From: Porphyra umbilicalis
Taxonomy: Eukaryota > Rhodophyta > Bangiophyceae > Bangiales > Bangiaceae
Direction of reading: 5' to 3'
Length of the DNA: 64,000 nucleotides
NCBI GenBank assembly: GCA_002049455.2
Contig: KV919059.1
Coordinates: 1-64,000 of the forward strand
Shown here: piece by piece, positions 10,935 to 21,744 of the stretch
Layout: each line of letters begins with the position of its first letter
How positions within the stretch are numbered: the first letter of the stretch is position 1
Notes under the pieces: model-generated
What the model was told of the DNA's origin: nothing
The model's database searches: none
What the model saw: only the letters and a program-made list of their open reading frames with translations
Position numbers and translations under genes: made by a program

Positions 10935-12119
10935 ATGACGTTTGCGGAGGATCGACGCGTGCTTGTTATATCCTGGTTGGTTGGGGGCAGGATGACTTGG
11001 GAGGACGCTGCAGAGCTGGGGGGTGTGAACGTTGCGACCGTGGGGCGGTGGTACCGGGTGTTCCGTCGCACAGGAGCCTTTTGGCCTGATGATGCGCTCG
11101 GTCAACAGCACTACGACAATGCCCTTTTCAACCCCAACTTTCTCGCAGCCGTGACGTCGCTGATTGTAGACTCCCCAGAGGCCTTCTTGGGTGAAATTTC
11201 TGAGACGTTGCGGCAACTGTCGGAACTACCCGGCTGGGAAGGGCTGTCGCACTCGCCGTCGACCGTGTCACGCGTGCTGCGTGCTGTTGGGTACACCCAC
11301 AAGCGTATCATCACCCACATCCGCGAGCGCTGCGCCCAACGACGTCGGGCGATTGCCAGGCAGATACGCCGCGTGCCAATCAAGTGCATCGTGAGCATGG
11401 ACGAGGTGCACAAGGACGGCTCTTCCAGCTACCGTCGCTACGGCTGGGCGCTGCGTGGCGTTCGAGATGAGGTGCTCGTTTCAGACCCACAAAAGAGCCC
11501 CCGCTACTCGGTGATGGCCGCTGTGAGCATCTATGGAGTCGTGGAGACGATGACCTGCGCCGTGCCGCCAGCCTACACCGCGCTAGACTACACGCTGTTC
11601 ATCCACCAACTCGCGCCGTCAATGGGCAAGTGGAATCCAGACATTCCTGCCGAAGATTGGGAGGCGCAGAATGCTCGCTCCGTCCTCCTCATCGACAACG
11701 CCGCCATCCACTCCGACGAGGCGGATGACCTGGCGCGCGACTACGGCATCCTCGTGCTGCGTCTCCCTCCGTACTCACCGGACTTTGCTCCAGTGGAGGG
11801 TGTCTTCTCCATCCTGAAGCAGTGGATAGCGGCCGAGTCGTCGGAGGACAGGTTGGGCGGTGTTATCATGCCCAATGGGGAGCGCATGAGCAAGCATGTT
11901 GGATTGATTGTTGAGGTGGGATTAGGGTCGTTGACGATGGCGCAGTGTGCGAGCCAGTTTTGGCGGGTGTATTGGGAGTGGCTTCGTCAAGACGCAGATG
12001 TTGCGGGCGATGGCGGCGGTGGGGACGGGGAGGGAGAAGAGGACGACAACCATGAGCAAGGAGAAGAGGAGGGGTTTGATCACGGTGGAGCAGACGAGGA
12101 CTTCATGGATGGAGAGTGA
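10935..12119 (+). CDS. IS630/Tc1-mariner superfamily DDE transposase
   Basis: A 394-residue intact ORF. Residues 1-50 resemble a homeodomain-like helix-turn-helix (WEDAAELGG, VNVATVGRWYRVF); a second DNA-binding segment follows to about 145 (SPSTVSRVLRAVGY). The RNase H-fold core has D156 in SMDEVHKDG, D254 in LLIDNAAIHSDE and E288 in PPYSPDFAPVEGVFSILKQW, the LPPYSPD...E block being diagnostic for the DDE_3 family. Thirty-three residues separate the last two acids, so all three catalytic residues are present. The C-terminus after about 355 is a Gly/Asp/Glu tail with no family counterpart. Family members cut and paste DNA at TA dinucleotides. No stop or frameshift interrupts it, unlike the other transposases in the window, so it is either young or domesticated. 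I could not find terminal repeats around it. Confidence 0.92.
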   Translation: MTFAEDRRVLVISWLVGGRMTWEDAAELGGVNVATVGRWYRVFRRTGAFWPDDALGQQHYDNALFNPNFLAAVTSLIVDSPEAFLGEISETLRQLSELPGWEGLSHSPSTVSRVLRAVGYTHKRIITHIRERCAQRRRAIARQIRRVPIKCIVSMDEVHKDGSSSYRRYGWALRGVRDEVLVSDPQKSPRYSVMAAVSIYGVVETMTCAVPPAYTALDYTLFIHQLAPSMGKWNPDIPAEDWEAQNARSVLLIDNAAIHSDEADDLARDYGILVLRLPPYSPDFAPVEGVFSILKQWIAAESSEDRLGGVIMPNGERMSKHVGLIVEVGLGSLTMAQCASQFWRVYWEWLRQDADVAGDGGGGDGEGEEDDNHEQGEEEGFDHGGADEDFMDGE

Positions 12120-12761
12120 GCTGTTCGTTTTTTCTTTTTTTTGCTGCGCCAATATCTGGGTTTTCTCTGCATGTCTACACTTTCCTTTTTTTTCTTTATC
12201 ATTTCTTGCTGTTGACGTACGCGGCTATTGGGAGCGGATAGCGGCGCGCAAGGCAATCCAATAAGAAATGTGGAGAGCCTTCTAGGTGTACAAGGACTTT
12301 GTCTTGATAATCACAGCGCTCTCATCGCCAGTGAGGGCATCTGGCTTTCTGCTTGTTGATGTTTTTTTTTTTTTTGTTTACCTCTTTGATGAAGGTGGCA
12401 ACTATTTTTGCGTCCCTTTGGTCGGTCGCGCCAGCGGGGGGGGAGCTGAGGCGTGCCAGATGTGCCACACGTTCTGGCGGATGCCGTCAAGGAGACCCCG
12501 CGGCTGCCCCCTGCCCACCTCCTGCCCCCACTGGAAAATTGGGTTGGATAGGCGGTATGCTTTGTGACGGTTACGCCATTGGGCTGGCCGCCACAGCGCA
12601 GGCGACAAAAGACGCTACCGTGCGGACCTCCAGCCGACCACGTCCGATGGCAGGGAGGGTGAAAAATCCATGGAGACGACGGACAGGCACTGCTCTGGGA
12701 CAGCGGAGGACAACAGAGGCAACCGACCAGGAGCACGCATATGCCACCTGACAGTACCCGA
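12120..12761. other. Intergenic DNA after the transposase gene
   Basis: T-rich tracts (12128-12140 and 12181-12200) directly follow the transposase stop and suit a 3' UTR. A T run at 12363-12375 and short open frames follow. No supported gene. Confidence 0.45.
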
Positions 12762-13035
12762 TTGGCTCAGAGGCGTCCAAATAATCTTCGGCTGGCAGCC
12801 CGTGGGAACGGTTGGCTCACAGCAGTCCAAGAAACCCACTGACAGCCGTCTGGATGGCCTCGTCTCGCTTTGAAGCGCCGCAAAGGACTTAAGAACGGCA
12901 CCATGTGCCGTAATTGGACCTGCCCCCAACGCACGCGCATAGCATACAGCATGACAGAGCTTCATTGGCTGAGATTCGTCCAAAGAATGTTCCGGAGAGG
13001 CGGCCCGCGGGAGCCATTGGCTCACATTGGTCCAA
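12762..13035 (+). promoter_or_regulatory. Cluster of four TTGGCT-N7-GTCCAA elements
   Basis: The pattern TTGGCT, seven bases, GTCCAA occurs at 12762-12780, 12812-12830, 12965-12983 and 13017-13035, always with the same spacer length and on the same strand. Three are preceded by A, giving ATTGG, the inverted CCAAT core. The outer bases TTGG/CCAA form a dyad. Copies come in two pairs about 50 bp apart, 205-480 bp upstream of the putative dioxygenase start at 13240. This looks like a binding-site cluster for a dimeric regulator; the factor is unknown. Confidence 0.6.
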
Positions 13036-13239
13036 AAAACATCCTTACTGGCAGAGCAGTGGGCCCAGCGTTTGTCCGAGAGGACTTATTTGCTCTCTGT
13101 TCAGCGCCTGCGTGAAGCGCCGAAGTCGGGCTGAGCACCTTGGCCGAATGCGGCAACCTGTGTCTCCTCGGCGGGCGCTGCAGAAGACGACGCGGCGTTG
13201 TCCGTAGCCCGTTGTCGGCCAATCCCGGCCTCGGCCATC

Positions 13240-14685
13240 ATGGCGGCGGGGCGACCTCCTGTGGTGACGGGTATGACTGCGGAGGAGAAGGCGGTCTGGG
13301 CCCGCTCGTACAACTCGGCGTACAAGCGGGCCTGGAACGCTAGCGCCAATGCCTACAAGCTGGAGCGCCGCCGGGCGCTGCGCGGCGATGCCGTCGAGAG
13401 CTCTTCCTCATCCTTATTGGCTCCCAAAGAAGTCGCCACTGTTGCGGCCCGACAAGAACTCTCCCGTTTTCGGGCGGCGCGGCAAGACCGCCCCCCGTCC
13501 ACGCCGGCGGCAGATTCGCGCGCCACCACCCCTACCGCCCCTCATGATCGGCTTCCTCCCACACAGTCGGTTCCGCTGGTTTTCGGCGCGGCACCACCTA
13601 CCGATTCCCCCACCCCCCCCCCCCCCCGCACCTTCTACCGTCGACCCCCTGCTTGAAGGAGGAACCGGAGCTGTTACAATTTGCGGCGCTCTGTGGCGTA
13701 GGAGCCCGCAAGCTGCGGCAGGCCCTTGCACTTTGCGGCCCTGTTGCTTGCCCGCAGGCCGTCTTGGTGCGCTGCGTTGACAGCGCTTTTGCGGCCTCTC
13801 TCGCAGTTGACGTGATGCGATCCGGGACCTGGGCCCTGGGCGGTCCCGTGGATGTGGTGCGCGGGGCGCTGAGCAGAGGCGGCGCCGGATTTTGGGTGTT
13901 CGGCGGCGGCTTGTGTGAGCAAAGGGCGGCTCTCGCCCTTGGAGAGGCGGCAGAGGTGGTGCAGAGTATGCTGGAGGTCATCTTCAACACGACGTCGGCG
14001 GCGGAGGCGAAGGAGCTCGGCGCCGACGGTGACAGCGGTCGCCGGCAGCTCGCCATGGACGCTGAGTGTCTGGCGCGGCTGGGGCTTGTACCGGGATTGA
14101 GGGCCGGACTTGCCGCGATGGATGGTATGTGCTCGGTTCTGTCACATATCTTTTGTATCCCCTACTTTTCCTACTCCCCCGTTTTGCTCTTTTCGGAGCC
14201 CGGTGCTGAGGAGCAGCTTGCGCACACTGACGCAGCGCCAGTGTCACTTGTCGGCACTGGTGCTCCCCGGGTCCTGGGGGGGCTGCTAGCCATCCAGGCG
14301 AACACCCAACTGCGTACGTGGCCGGGCGTGCAGCTGACCCCTGTTGTGGGTGCGGGGGGGGAAGGGGAAGGGGGGGAACGAGCGGGACCCGAGGGGGCGG
14401 GGGAGGTCGTTGAGAAGGGGAGGCGGGGGAGAAAGAGGACGGGAGGGAGGAAGAAGGCGCTTGAGGCGGTCGTGGAGAACGAGGCAACGTGCGCTGCGAC
14501 GGAGGACGACTGCTTTGTTCTGCGTGTGCCGGTAGGCTGCTGTGTCGTTTTCCGGGGGGGATGCAGTCCACGCTGGTGCTGGGAACCCATCTTCCCGGTG
14601 CCATTGGCGTATGCATGTGTACCTCTTGTCTGAGGGTTTCACGGAGTTCGACCTGCTCAAAGACACCACTCTGATTTCCTGGTGA
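13240..14685 (+). pseudogene. Putative 2OG-Fe(II) dioxygenase gene, frame broken twice
   Basis: Three consecutive frames read as one protein. The first runs from Met 13240 (ATCATGG context) through an Ala/Arg-rich N-terminus and ends just after a C run at about 13612-13627. The second continues from there (EEPELLQFAALCGVG) and contains QLAHTDAAP, resembling the H-x-D metal motif, followed by LGGLLAIQANTQLRTWPG. The third begins at a G run at about 14553-14559 and reads FRGDAVHAGAGN...HWRMHVYL, resembling the distal His and the Arg that binds 2-oxoglutarate in phytanoyl-CoA-dioxygenase-like enzymes. It ends at 14685. The total would be about 480 residues. Both breaks fall exactly in homopolymers, so sequencing error and real inactivation are equally possible. 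A Lys/Gly-rich insertion precedes the last motif. A GTATGT at 14125 looks like a donor but no acceptor keeps the frame. Substrate unknown. Confidence 0.62.
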
Positions 14686-16249
14686 AGGTCATTTGTCGAT
14701 AAAGAACCCAGTGTGTCTTTCGCTGTTTGTCTTCCTACCTGACGGGTCTCCCACGTCCCAGCGACATCTCCCACATGCAGCCCCCCCCCCCCCCCCCCCG
14801 CCGGAAGTCGAAAAGGTAGAACCAGAAGCGCTCTCAGCTGCCACCGCCGCCGCCCCCTCGACAGCGGCCAAAGGCAAGATGTGATGGAGGGGGGTTCGCG
14901 GAGCGAGAACGTCTCGGCGACCGCGGGGGCAGCCGGGAAGTTGCCGCCGCCGCCGCCGAAAGGTCTTGGGGGGAGGCGGGGGTTGACCGAAAGCGGACAG
15001 CGGGACGGTAGGGCGGACAGTAGGGTGGCGGGAAGGAAACGGGGGGGGTGGGACGGAGAGGGAAGGGGAGGGTGCGAAGACGGGAAGGGGCCAAGCTGCC
15101 ACCCGGATCGGGAGCTTTCGTACGAACGGGGAGCGGACGGGGCGGGCAAGGGGTCTGCGGGGGTCGGGAAGCCCCCGCGGGCCGATATGTGACGGCAGGC
15201 GCGCCGCTGCGGCGGCGGCGGCGGCCAACGTGCAGCCAGCTGTATGCCGGCGGCACGTTAATGCCGGCACGGCCACCCACGTGGGAGCCTAACCCCGCCC
15301 CGTCAGTACGGCGACCGCTGCCGCCGTCGCCGCCGCCACCGTCGTAGCCACAACCACCGCCCCCGCCATCTGCCAGTCCACAGCCCGCCCCGCGTAGGCG
15401 GCGGCGGCGTACGAGCTGCCGGAAGCACGGCCGTCCCCCCCCACGCCGACATCACGGCGGTGGCCGCCGCAACGCGGCCGCCTGCCCAAGCCGCCTCGCC
15501 CCCCACGATGGCAGCCTCCCCCCCCCGGCCAGCACAGCGACAAACGCCGCCGCCGCCGCCGCCGCCACCGACGCCGCCGTTGCCACTACCACTGCTATAC
15601 GCCCGTCCCAAGCCCGCCCCGCGTGGGAGGCGGCGGTTAACGCGCCGCCGGCGACACGGCCACCTTCTCCCACACCTTCATCGTTGCGGCGGTGGCCGCC
15701 GCGCGGCCGTCCGCCCAGCTACCGGGCCCCCCCCGACGGCATTCACGCCCCCCCCCGCCAGCAAGGCTATCAGCGCCGCCGCCGCCGACGCCGCCGCGAT
15801 AAGCCCGTCCCCCACCCGGCCTGCATCGGCGGCGGCGGTTTACGAGCCGCCGGCGACACGGCCGTCCCCCCTCACGACGACATCAAGGCGGCGGCTGCCG
15901 CCCCGCGGCCGCCCGCCAAGCCGCCACGCCCCCCCGACGGCACCCGCCCCCCCCCAGCCAGCTCGGCTACCGGCCGCCGCCGCCGCCGATGCCGCCGCGA
16001 CCCGCCTGTCCTCCTCACGCTCCGCATCGGTGCCGGCGGTTAACGGGCCACAGGGGACTCGGCCGTACCCCCCCACGCCGATATCTTGACGGTGGCGGCC
16101 GCCACGCGGCCGTCCGCCCAGCCGCCGTGCCCCCCAAGAAGGCACCCGCGACCCCCCGGCCAGCACGGCGACCGCCGCCACCACGGAGACCGCCACCGCC
16201 GCCGCCACCAACACCGCGCGGCGACCGTCCCGCCGGGCTGCGCGGCCGC

Positions 16250-16910
16250 GTTGCCCCCCCGCCGCCATCGTGGCGGCGGTGGCTACCGCAGGGTCGGGAG
16301 CGCGGCCGCCGCGCCGCTCCCCAATAGCGCGGCGACCGCCGCCGCCGCCGCCGCCGTCGACGCCGCCACTGCTGCCGCGACCACAACAACCCCGGCCGGC
16401 GGCCGGTCCCCCGCTTGCCCCACGTCGGCGGTGGTGACCAACGTGCCGCCGCCAGAACGGCCGTCCCCCCCCCCCCCCGCCATCGCGGTGATGGCGGCGA
16501 TAGTGCGGTCTGCCGCACGTCCGCCGCCCCGCCCGCGAGGTTGGCGACCGCCGCCGCCGCGACCACCACCGCCTCCGCCCGCCGTCCGTCCCCCGCCCAC
16601 CCCTTGTTGGCCGCGACGGCGACCGTCCCGCCGGGCGGCGCGGCCGCGCCGCCCCCCCGCCGCCATCGCGGCGGCGGTGGCTACCGCAGCGTCGGGAGTG
16701 CGGCCGCGGCGCCGCTCCCCGATAGAGTGGCGACCGCGGCCGCCGCCGCCGCCGCCGACGCCGCCACCGCTGCCACGGCCACTACAACCCCGGCCGGCCG
16801 CCCGTCCCCCGCTCGCCCCACGTCGGCGGTGGTGACCACCGTGCCGCCGCCGGAACGGCCGTCCCCCCCCCCCCCGCCATCGCGGTGATGGCGGCAATCG
16901 TGCGGTCGGC
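16250..16910 (+). repeat. Tandem duplication with a period of about 398 bp
   Basis: The block around 16250-16510 recurs at about 16650-16910. GGCTACCGCA occurs at 16281 and 16679, and CACGTCGGCG at 16421 and 16819, both 398 bp apart. Copies differ by scattered substitutions, so the duplication is not recent. Confidence 0.8.
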
Positions 16911-16916
16911 GGCATT

Positions 16917-16918
16917 GC

Positions 16919-16951
<33 letters not shown>

Positions 16952-17040
16952 AGCCACCGCCGCGGCCGCTGCCGCCACAGCCGCTGCCGCAGCCGCCGCC
17001 GCCGCAGTCGCCGCTGCCGCAACCGCCGCCTGCCGACGGG
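16917..17040 (+). repeat. CCG microsatellite
   Basis: A run of CCG trinucleotides interrupted by CAG and CTG steps; near-uninterrupted (CCG)n lies at about 16918-16950. Confidence 0.8.
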
Positions 17041-18175
17041 TACAGCCCCCCCCCGAGAGGTAAAGGCTGGAGACGTCACGGCGGAGGGAGGAGCTTCGGC
17101 AAGCTGTGCCTGCGGGCAGGTGGGTGGCGCCTAGGACTTGCCAGTTCGCGCGACGCATGGATAACTACAAAAATCGTACTCAGCACACCAATTGCTCGTA
17201 GTTTCCGTAGGAATTTGATTCTTTATCTCTCCGTCGTGGCGACCATCCTCGTCTGGGCGTCCTCCTCTTCCAGCTCGATCGCCGATGAAAACTTCCACCC
17301 CCCCTCCCACCGACTGCTCGGCGCATGGACCACACCATCACAGGCAGCCATCGATACGAACAGGGCTTTCACTCAGTTTCTGGATCTGGATCACATGGTG
17401 TGGATTTGGACGCTTTGATCTGAGACTTGCAATCGCGATCCTTCGCTCGATTTTCGGCCACTTTGAGCCTCTTGTGCATCCCAGCGGGTGGGTACGTATG
17501 CCCAGGCGGGAAGGGCGGGGGAGCGGGTGGTGGGGGGGGGGTGATGGCTGGGGGCAATGGGGGCGGCTGGGAGGGGGGCGGATGGCGGGGGGGACGGCTG
17601 AGGGGGGGGGGGGGGTGGCAGGGGCAAGGAGGGGTGGCCACCGGGGGGGAGGGGTGGCAGGAGGGGGGGGGGGGTCGTTTCGCTGACTGTCCAGTCGGCG
17701 ACCGCGCAGGGGGCGGGGGGGGCACTTGGGCCCAGCCGGCCACGGAGAGAGGTGGGGCAGCGCGTCGTGCTTCAGGCAAAGAAGACGGGAGGGTGGGCTC
17801 TGAACGTGCCGAGCGCCGAGAGGGGAGCAAAAGTGGGCGCTTGGGAATGAGCGAGACGGCGCGCGGCAGGAAAAACAGAGACCTCCGAGGCGGAAAAGCC
17901 TTCTGTAGCAGTTTCATGCGCCCGTATTCTCACGGGGGGGGGGTGTGCGTCCCCTTCAGGGGGCCTCTGGGAGATGGCTGATGACGGCTGGTGACATTAG
18001 GGAGGGGAAACGGTGGGGGAAAGGACGACAACGAACGACCAGAAGACTCCGCTTCACAGCACAGCAGGTGCAGCAAAGCGAGCCCATTCATTGGCCAACG
18101 TGGCACCAAGCAATGTGCTTGGATGTCCGCACCAGCGACGCGTGAATAAATTACTTCCTCTGAAGCATGCTGTGA

Positions 18176-18199
18176 GTTGCTGTGGGATTCCACAGCAAC
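18176..18199. repeat. Perfect 10-bp hairpin with CACAGCA arms
   Basis: GTTGCTGTGG, a 4-nt loop, then CCACAGCAAC. The arm contains the CACAGCA word that recurs over the next 350 bp and in the 60-bp dispersed repeat. Confidence 0.8.
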
Positions 18200-18521
18200 C
18201 CACAGCATCCCTGAGCAGGGAAGATGAAACACGATGCACGAGCCTGGCCAATCACGGGTCCACGATTGCAGCCGATTCCGAAGATGTCGACGACGGCTGA
18301 TCACAGCAAGGCACAGCAGACAACAGCATCCCACAGCAAATCTGAACAAGCCGGAAACCTGTCTCCGCCGCAGCACCCGTCATCTGTCGGATCAAAAAAC
18401 TGTTCACCGGCCTCACATGCGGCCAGATCTTGCAGCGTTGCAGAGATCTAGAGTCACCATGCAACCGCAGCCAATCACATGTTTGGGAAAGTGCTGACAG
18501 AGGATGGAATTATGTACAAGT

Positions 18522-18581
18522 TTGCTGTGACTTGCTGTGAGCGTTTCTCGGATCCGATCATTCTTAGGCGACGCGCCATAT
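18522..18581 (-). repeat. Dispersed 60-bp repeat, copy 2
   Basis: Reverse complement of 4333-4392 with two differences. It ends a region dense in CACAGCA words (about 18170-18540), which may be the body of the same degraded element. Confidence 0.75.
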
Positions 18582-19399
18582 CTCATGCACTAAAACCTGT
18601 CCGAAAAACGATGTGGGAGTGTCGGAACTGGTCCTTCAGGAGCCAAAGTCCCTCAGATGATAGATATGGGAGTTCCGGCGGTACTCCGAAAAAAAGGGGC
18701 TGTGAGTGCGAGAAGCGCCGGAATGCGCGTGGGTCGCGCGACACGGGTGAAGCGCTGCGTCCGGTTTCCAGCTCAGCAATAGCCGTTGCAACAATGATCC
18801 AGCTGATAATTACAGTCCACTCAAACTGATAGGGCGGATCAAGCCGGCTGGCTTGCATGAGACGAAAAAAAGAACATGCAATCAAACAGTAGCCCCCGCT
18901 TCAAAATCTGTGCGACCAGATACGGCCGAGTCCAAGGGCCGGCGCTTCACTTTCGGTCACGACCGCCAGCGCTGCCGCAATGCTCAGTTTCGACTTCTGA
19001 TAAGCTGTAAGGCTCGTCATGTACATGCTTACAACATTCCCTGGTCGAGCACGCCTCACATGCCCATCATGGAAGCATGGCGTCAACGAGAGCGCAAAAA
19101 GTACCGCAAAATCGGCACCCTACTTTTTCTGCACGCACGACAAAGCTCCAAAACACAGTCCACACATCGGGACAGCGCGCATTGACTGAAAGCTTGCGAG
19201 TTGGTGGTTCTTTCAATAGCGAAACATTCTGCATTGGGTGTGATGATGTCCGTCTCTGGCGGGATTGAACATGCGTCGCCGCCAGAGGTTTTAATGCGTG
19301 AGATCCACCTTTAGTCAAGCCGGCTCTTCTGGGTCTGAGACTGACAGTGACCTACTGAAAACGGTGATGCAACGTGCAGAAATCTGAGTGGTCAAAATC

Positions 19400-19421
19400 C
19401 ATTTGGGTCGCGACCCAAATG
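19400..19421. repeat. 22-bp perfect palindrome
   Basis: Its inner 20 bases are ATTTGGGTCGCGACCCAAAT, flanked by C and G that extend the symmetry. It has no spacer, so it resembles a dimeric protein-binding site more than a transcript hairpin. Confidence 0.85.
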
Positions 19422-20626
19422 CGACCCTGCCACACCAGCCTCTCTGACGGGGTTTCGACACAGCTGGGTTTCGATCGGAGTCTTTCGTCTCTCGATAACG
19501 CAATGGCTTGCATCGCCCTGCCCAGACCGCGCCATCTGTTGGCACCAACAGTGTCCTCACACCCCTCCCCTGTAACCGTGGCCGATCGGAGGTTTGCAAG
19601 GTGGTCGATACGAAGGATTGCGGCATGTAAGTCACTATTCTGCGTCTTTTTGCGGGAGGTGAGTGTTGTGCACTGCGTGTATGCACGCCTCTATGGCCCC
19701 CTTGGCGCTGTCTGTTTCATCTGTGCTGCAGACACATATGGCTGACGGTTGCTTGCGTTCCCCCACGCTCCAAATGCTGCTGTGGCCTCGATGCTGCCCT
19801 CGAGTATCTCTATTCCTACAGGACGACCGCAGGAGACGTCGCCACATAATTTGACGGGTCTGTATGGGCTTACAAGTGCGTCGGTTGTGCCTCTCTTTTT
19901 CTTAAAGAGGGCGGATAAGGTGTTTGCTGTGGCGGCTCAGACCGTCGCCACGTACGAGGGTCGTCTGCGAGAGCACTCCCGGTGACCAGGTGCCATTATT
20001 TTGCTCTGTGTGTTCATGGTAGTTGCAGTGGGGAGGACGTCGAGCAGCCAGACTGGCTGAGGTCCTGTGGTTTGGTGGCCACGGCAGTGAGCGAGCCAGG
20101 ACTCGTCCGTCATTCGCTCCCCTCAAAAAGCCAGCACTCGCCCTTCATGAGCTCCTCTCCGTTGAAAAAGGGGCGGATCGGTGCCGATTCTCCGAGGTAC
20201 AGGTCCCTGCAAGGAACCCCCCCCCCCCCTCGAGGCCCCACTGGTGCGGTTGACCTGCTCCACGTTGCGATTCTGAAGAAAGGAGACGGGTTTGGCGCGC
20301 AATGTGAGGACAGGCTTACAATTTTGGAACTGACCAATGGATGAATGCATTTGGACCGAGAAGCCAATGGGACGTCGCCGTTTCTGTCGCGACCCAGAAG
20401 AGCCGGTACACTGCGTCTTGACTAAAGACGTGATCTGTGGGTCGTTTGTGGTCTATTCCAATTGAGTAAATCTCAGTGAAATTATAGAGGCGCCAGCAAG
20501 GCGAGATCCCTGTGATCCTTCCGAGACTCCTATTCTCCCGCTCGTAGAAGGTGGCGATCGTCTGCCACGACGCAGACACGAAGCACATATCCTACACGAC
20601 GCGAAGTGGCCGATCGTGCTGATATA

Positions 20627-21025
20627 TTGCTGATCCCCGAATTTTGTCCTGGTGGACAGAGACTGACTCGCGGACCGACTCTCTCCACCAATCAGATGCG
20701 CCCCTGGTACTCACTTGGTGCTCCTGATTACTTACATGTGCCCATACAGCCTGGAAGTAAACATCAGCTCCTCTTTTTTTCTGCACTTCTGGCCAGGAGA
20801 CAGTAGAAAATCTCAAGATCTCGCGTGGACAGCTTGCTCCGTGCCAAGGAAAGCGGATCAAGCGGTAACAAACAGTGAGTTCTGCTGGATGCAAGGTCAT
20901 GGTACCGAATGCGGGCTTTCTATTGGCTTCGATGCCTTCTTACTGTTGTTTTAAACCAATAGAGTGCACTTGTTCAGACTCAGTCTCTGTCTCGGTCCCC
21001 CAGGACAAAATTCGGGGATCAGCAG
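20627..21025 (+). mobile_element. MITE with TA target site, copy 1 (399 bp)
   Basis: Non-coding element bounded by terminal inverted repeats starting TTGCTGATCCCCGAATTTTG and ending with the complement (CAGC instead of CAAC-type last bases), flanked by TA on both sides. A second copy of identical length lies inverted at 31396-31794. The TA duplication and lack of coding fit a Tc1/mariner-type MITE. Inside each end a longer sub-terminal repeat includes CAGAGACTGAC. Confidence 0.9.
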
Positions 21026-21744
21026 TACGATAATAATTTGACACAAGGCAGCACCCCAGGCTGCCACCGTGCCAGGTTTTACAGCCTCGGCTCACTCCTT
21101 TGAGCAACTCATACTCGACCACAAGAAAGGAGCCAAAGAAGCACCGAGAGGAGTTCTACGACTGTCTCTCGACTCGACATACACGCGACGGCAGTGTATT
21201 GCACCTGACGCGTGTTTGCATCACTTTTCTCGCTATGGAGCATAGCGTCGTGGGATGATGTCAGAAAAGAGATCTGAAGGCAGATCTGAGAAGGCCGTGA
21301 GGAGAGCGTTCTTTTCCCTACGGCATGTGCCGCCTTTTTCTTTGTGATTCTTGCCATTTCTGTAGGCCGAAGCTGCGTTTCATTGACGTCGTTTTGTGAC
21401 ATCAGCGACGCGAAGATGGACCTCTCACAATTGGATTGATTATACGGGCAACTTGATAACTGATGGCGATCATGATTCTGAGCAGTCCGATCGCGTCTTT
21501 TGCATCGATGGTCGACCACGCGGACGCCGCGCCCTTCTCACCGAGTTTCTGCTGTTCCTCGCCAAGCGCCATCGCCCGCCCACACCCCCTCCCATTCCTT
21601 CCTTCCCTTCCTCCCTCGCGGCTCCCCTCCGCGTTCGTCCCCCCCGCCCCCCCCCTAGACGTCTTTCGAACATTGTCAGCGGCCGCCGGTGGGGGGCAGA
21701 TGCCGGCAGCTTGATCGCACACAGCTACGCTGTGGCCGTCGCCG

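Larger units (their letters stand above)
14686..17045. repeat. CCG/CGG-rich degenerate repeat region
   Basis: The sequence is almost entirely GCC/CCG triplets with phrases such as GGCGACCGCCGCC and CGGCCGTCCCCC recurring at irregular intervals. C runs are frequent (for example about 14780-14797). Open frames on all strands are Ala/Pro/Arg-rich artefacts. It behaves like degraded satellite or CpG-island DNA. No gene is supported. Confidence 0.65.
17046..20626. other. Gene-poor intergenic region
   Basis: G-rich tracts dominate 17510-17740 and 17934-17942. From 18100 to 18600 the short word CACAGCA and its complement recur many times. No open frame has a recognisable domain or a convincing splice structure. 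Hairpins and dispersed repeats inside are listed separately. Confidence 0.45.

Noticed and set aside
10453-12300. Terminal inverted repeats around the IS630-type transposase
   Set aside because: Short matches such as GATTGGATAAG versus CTTATTGGATT are not inverted in a consistent way and lack TA flanks.
14125-14198. Possible intron in the dioxygenase-like gene (GTATGT donor)
   Set aside because: Every nearby AG acceptor joins in a phase that hits a stop at once, while reading through keeps the frame open to the QLAHTD motif.
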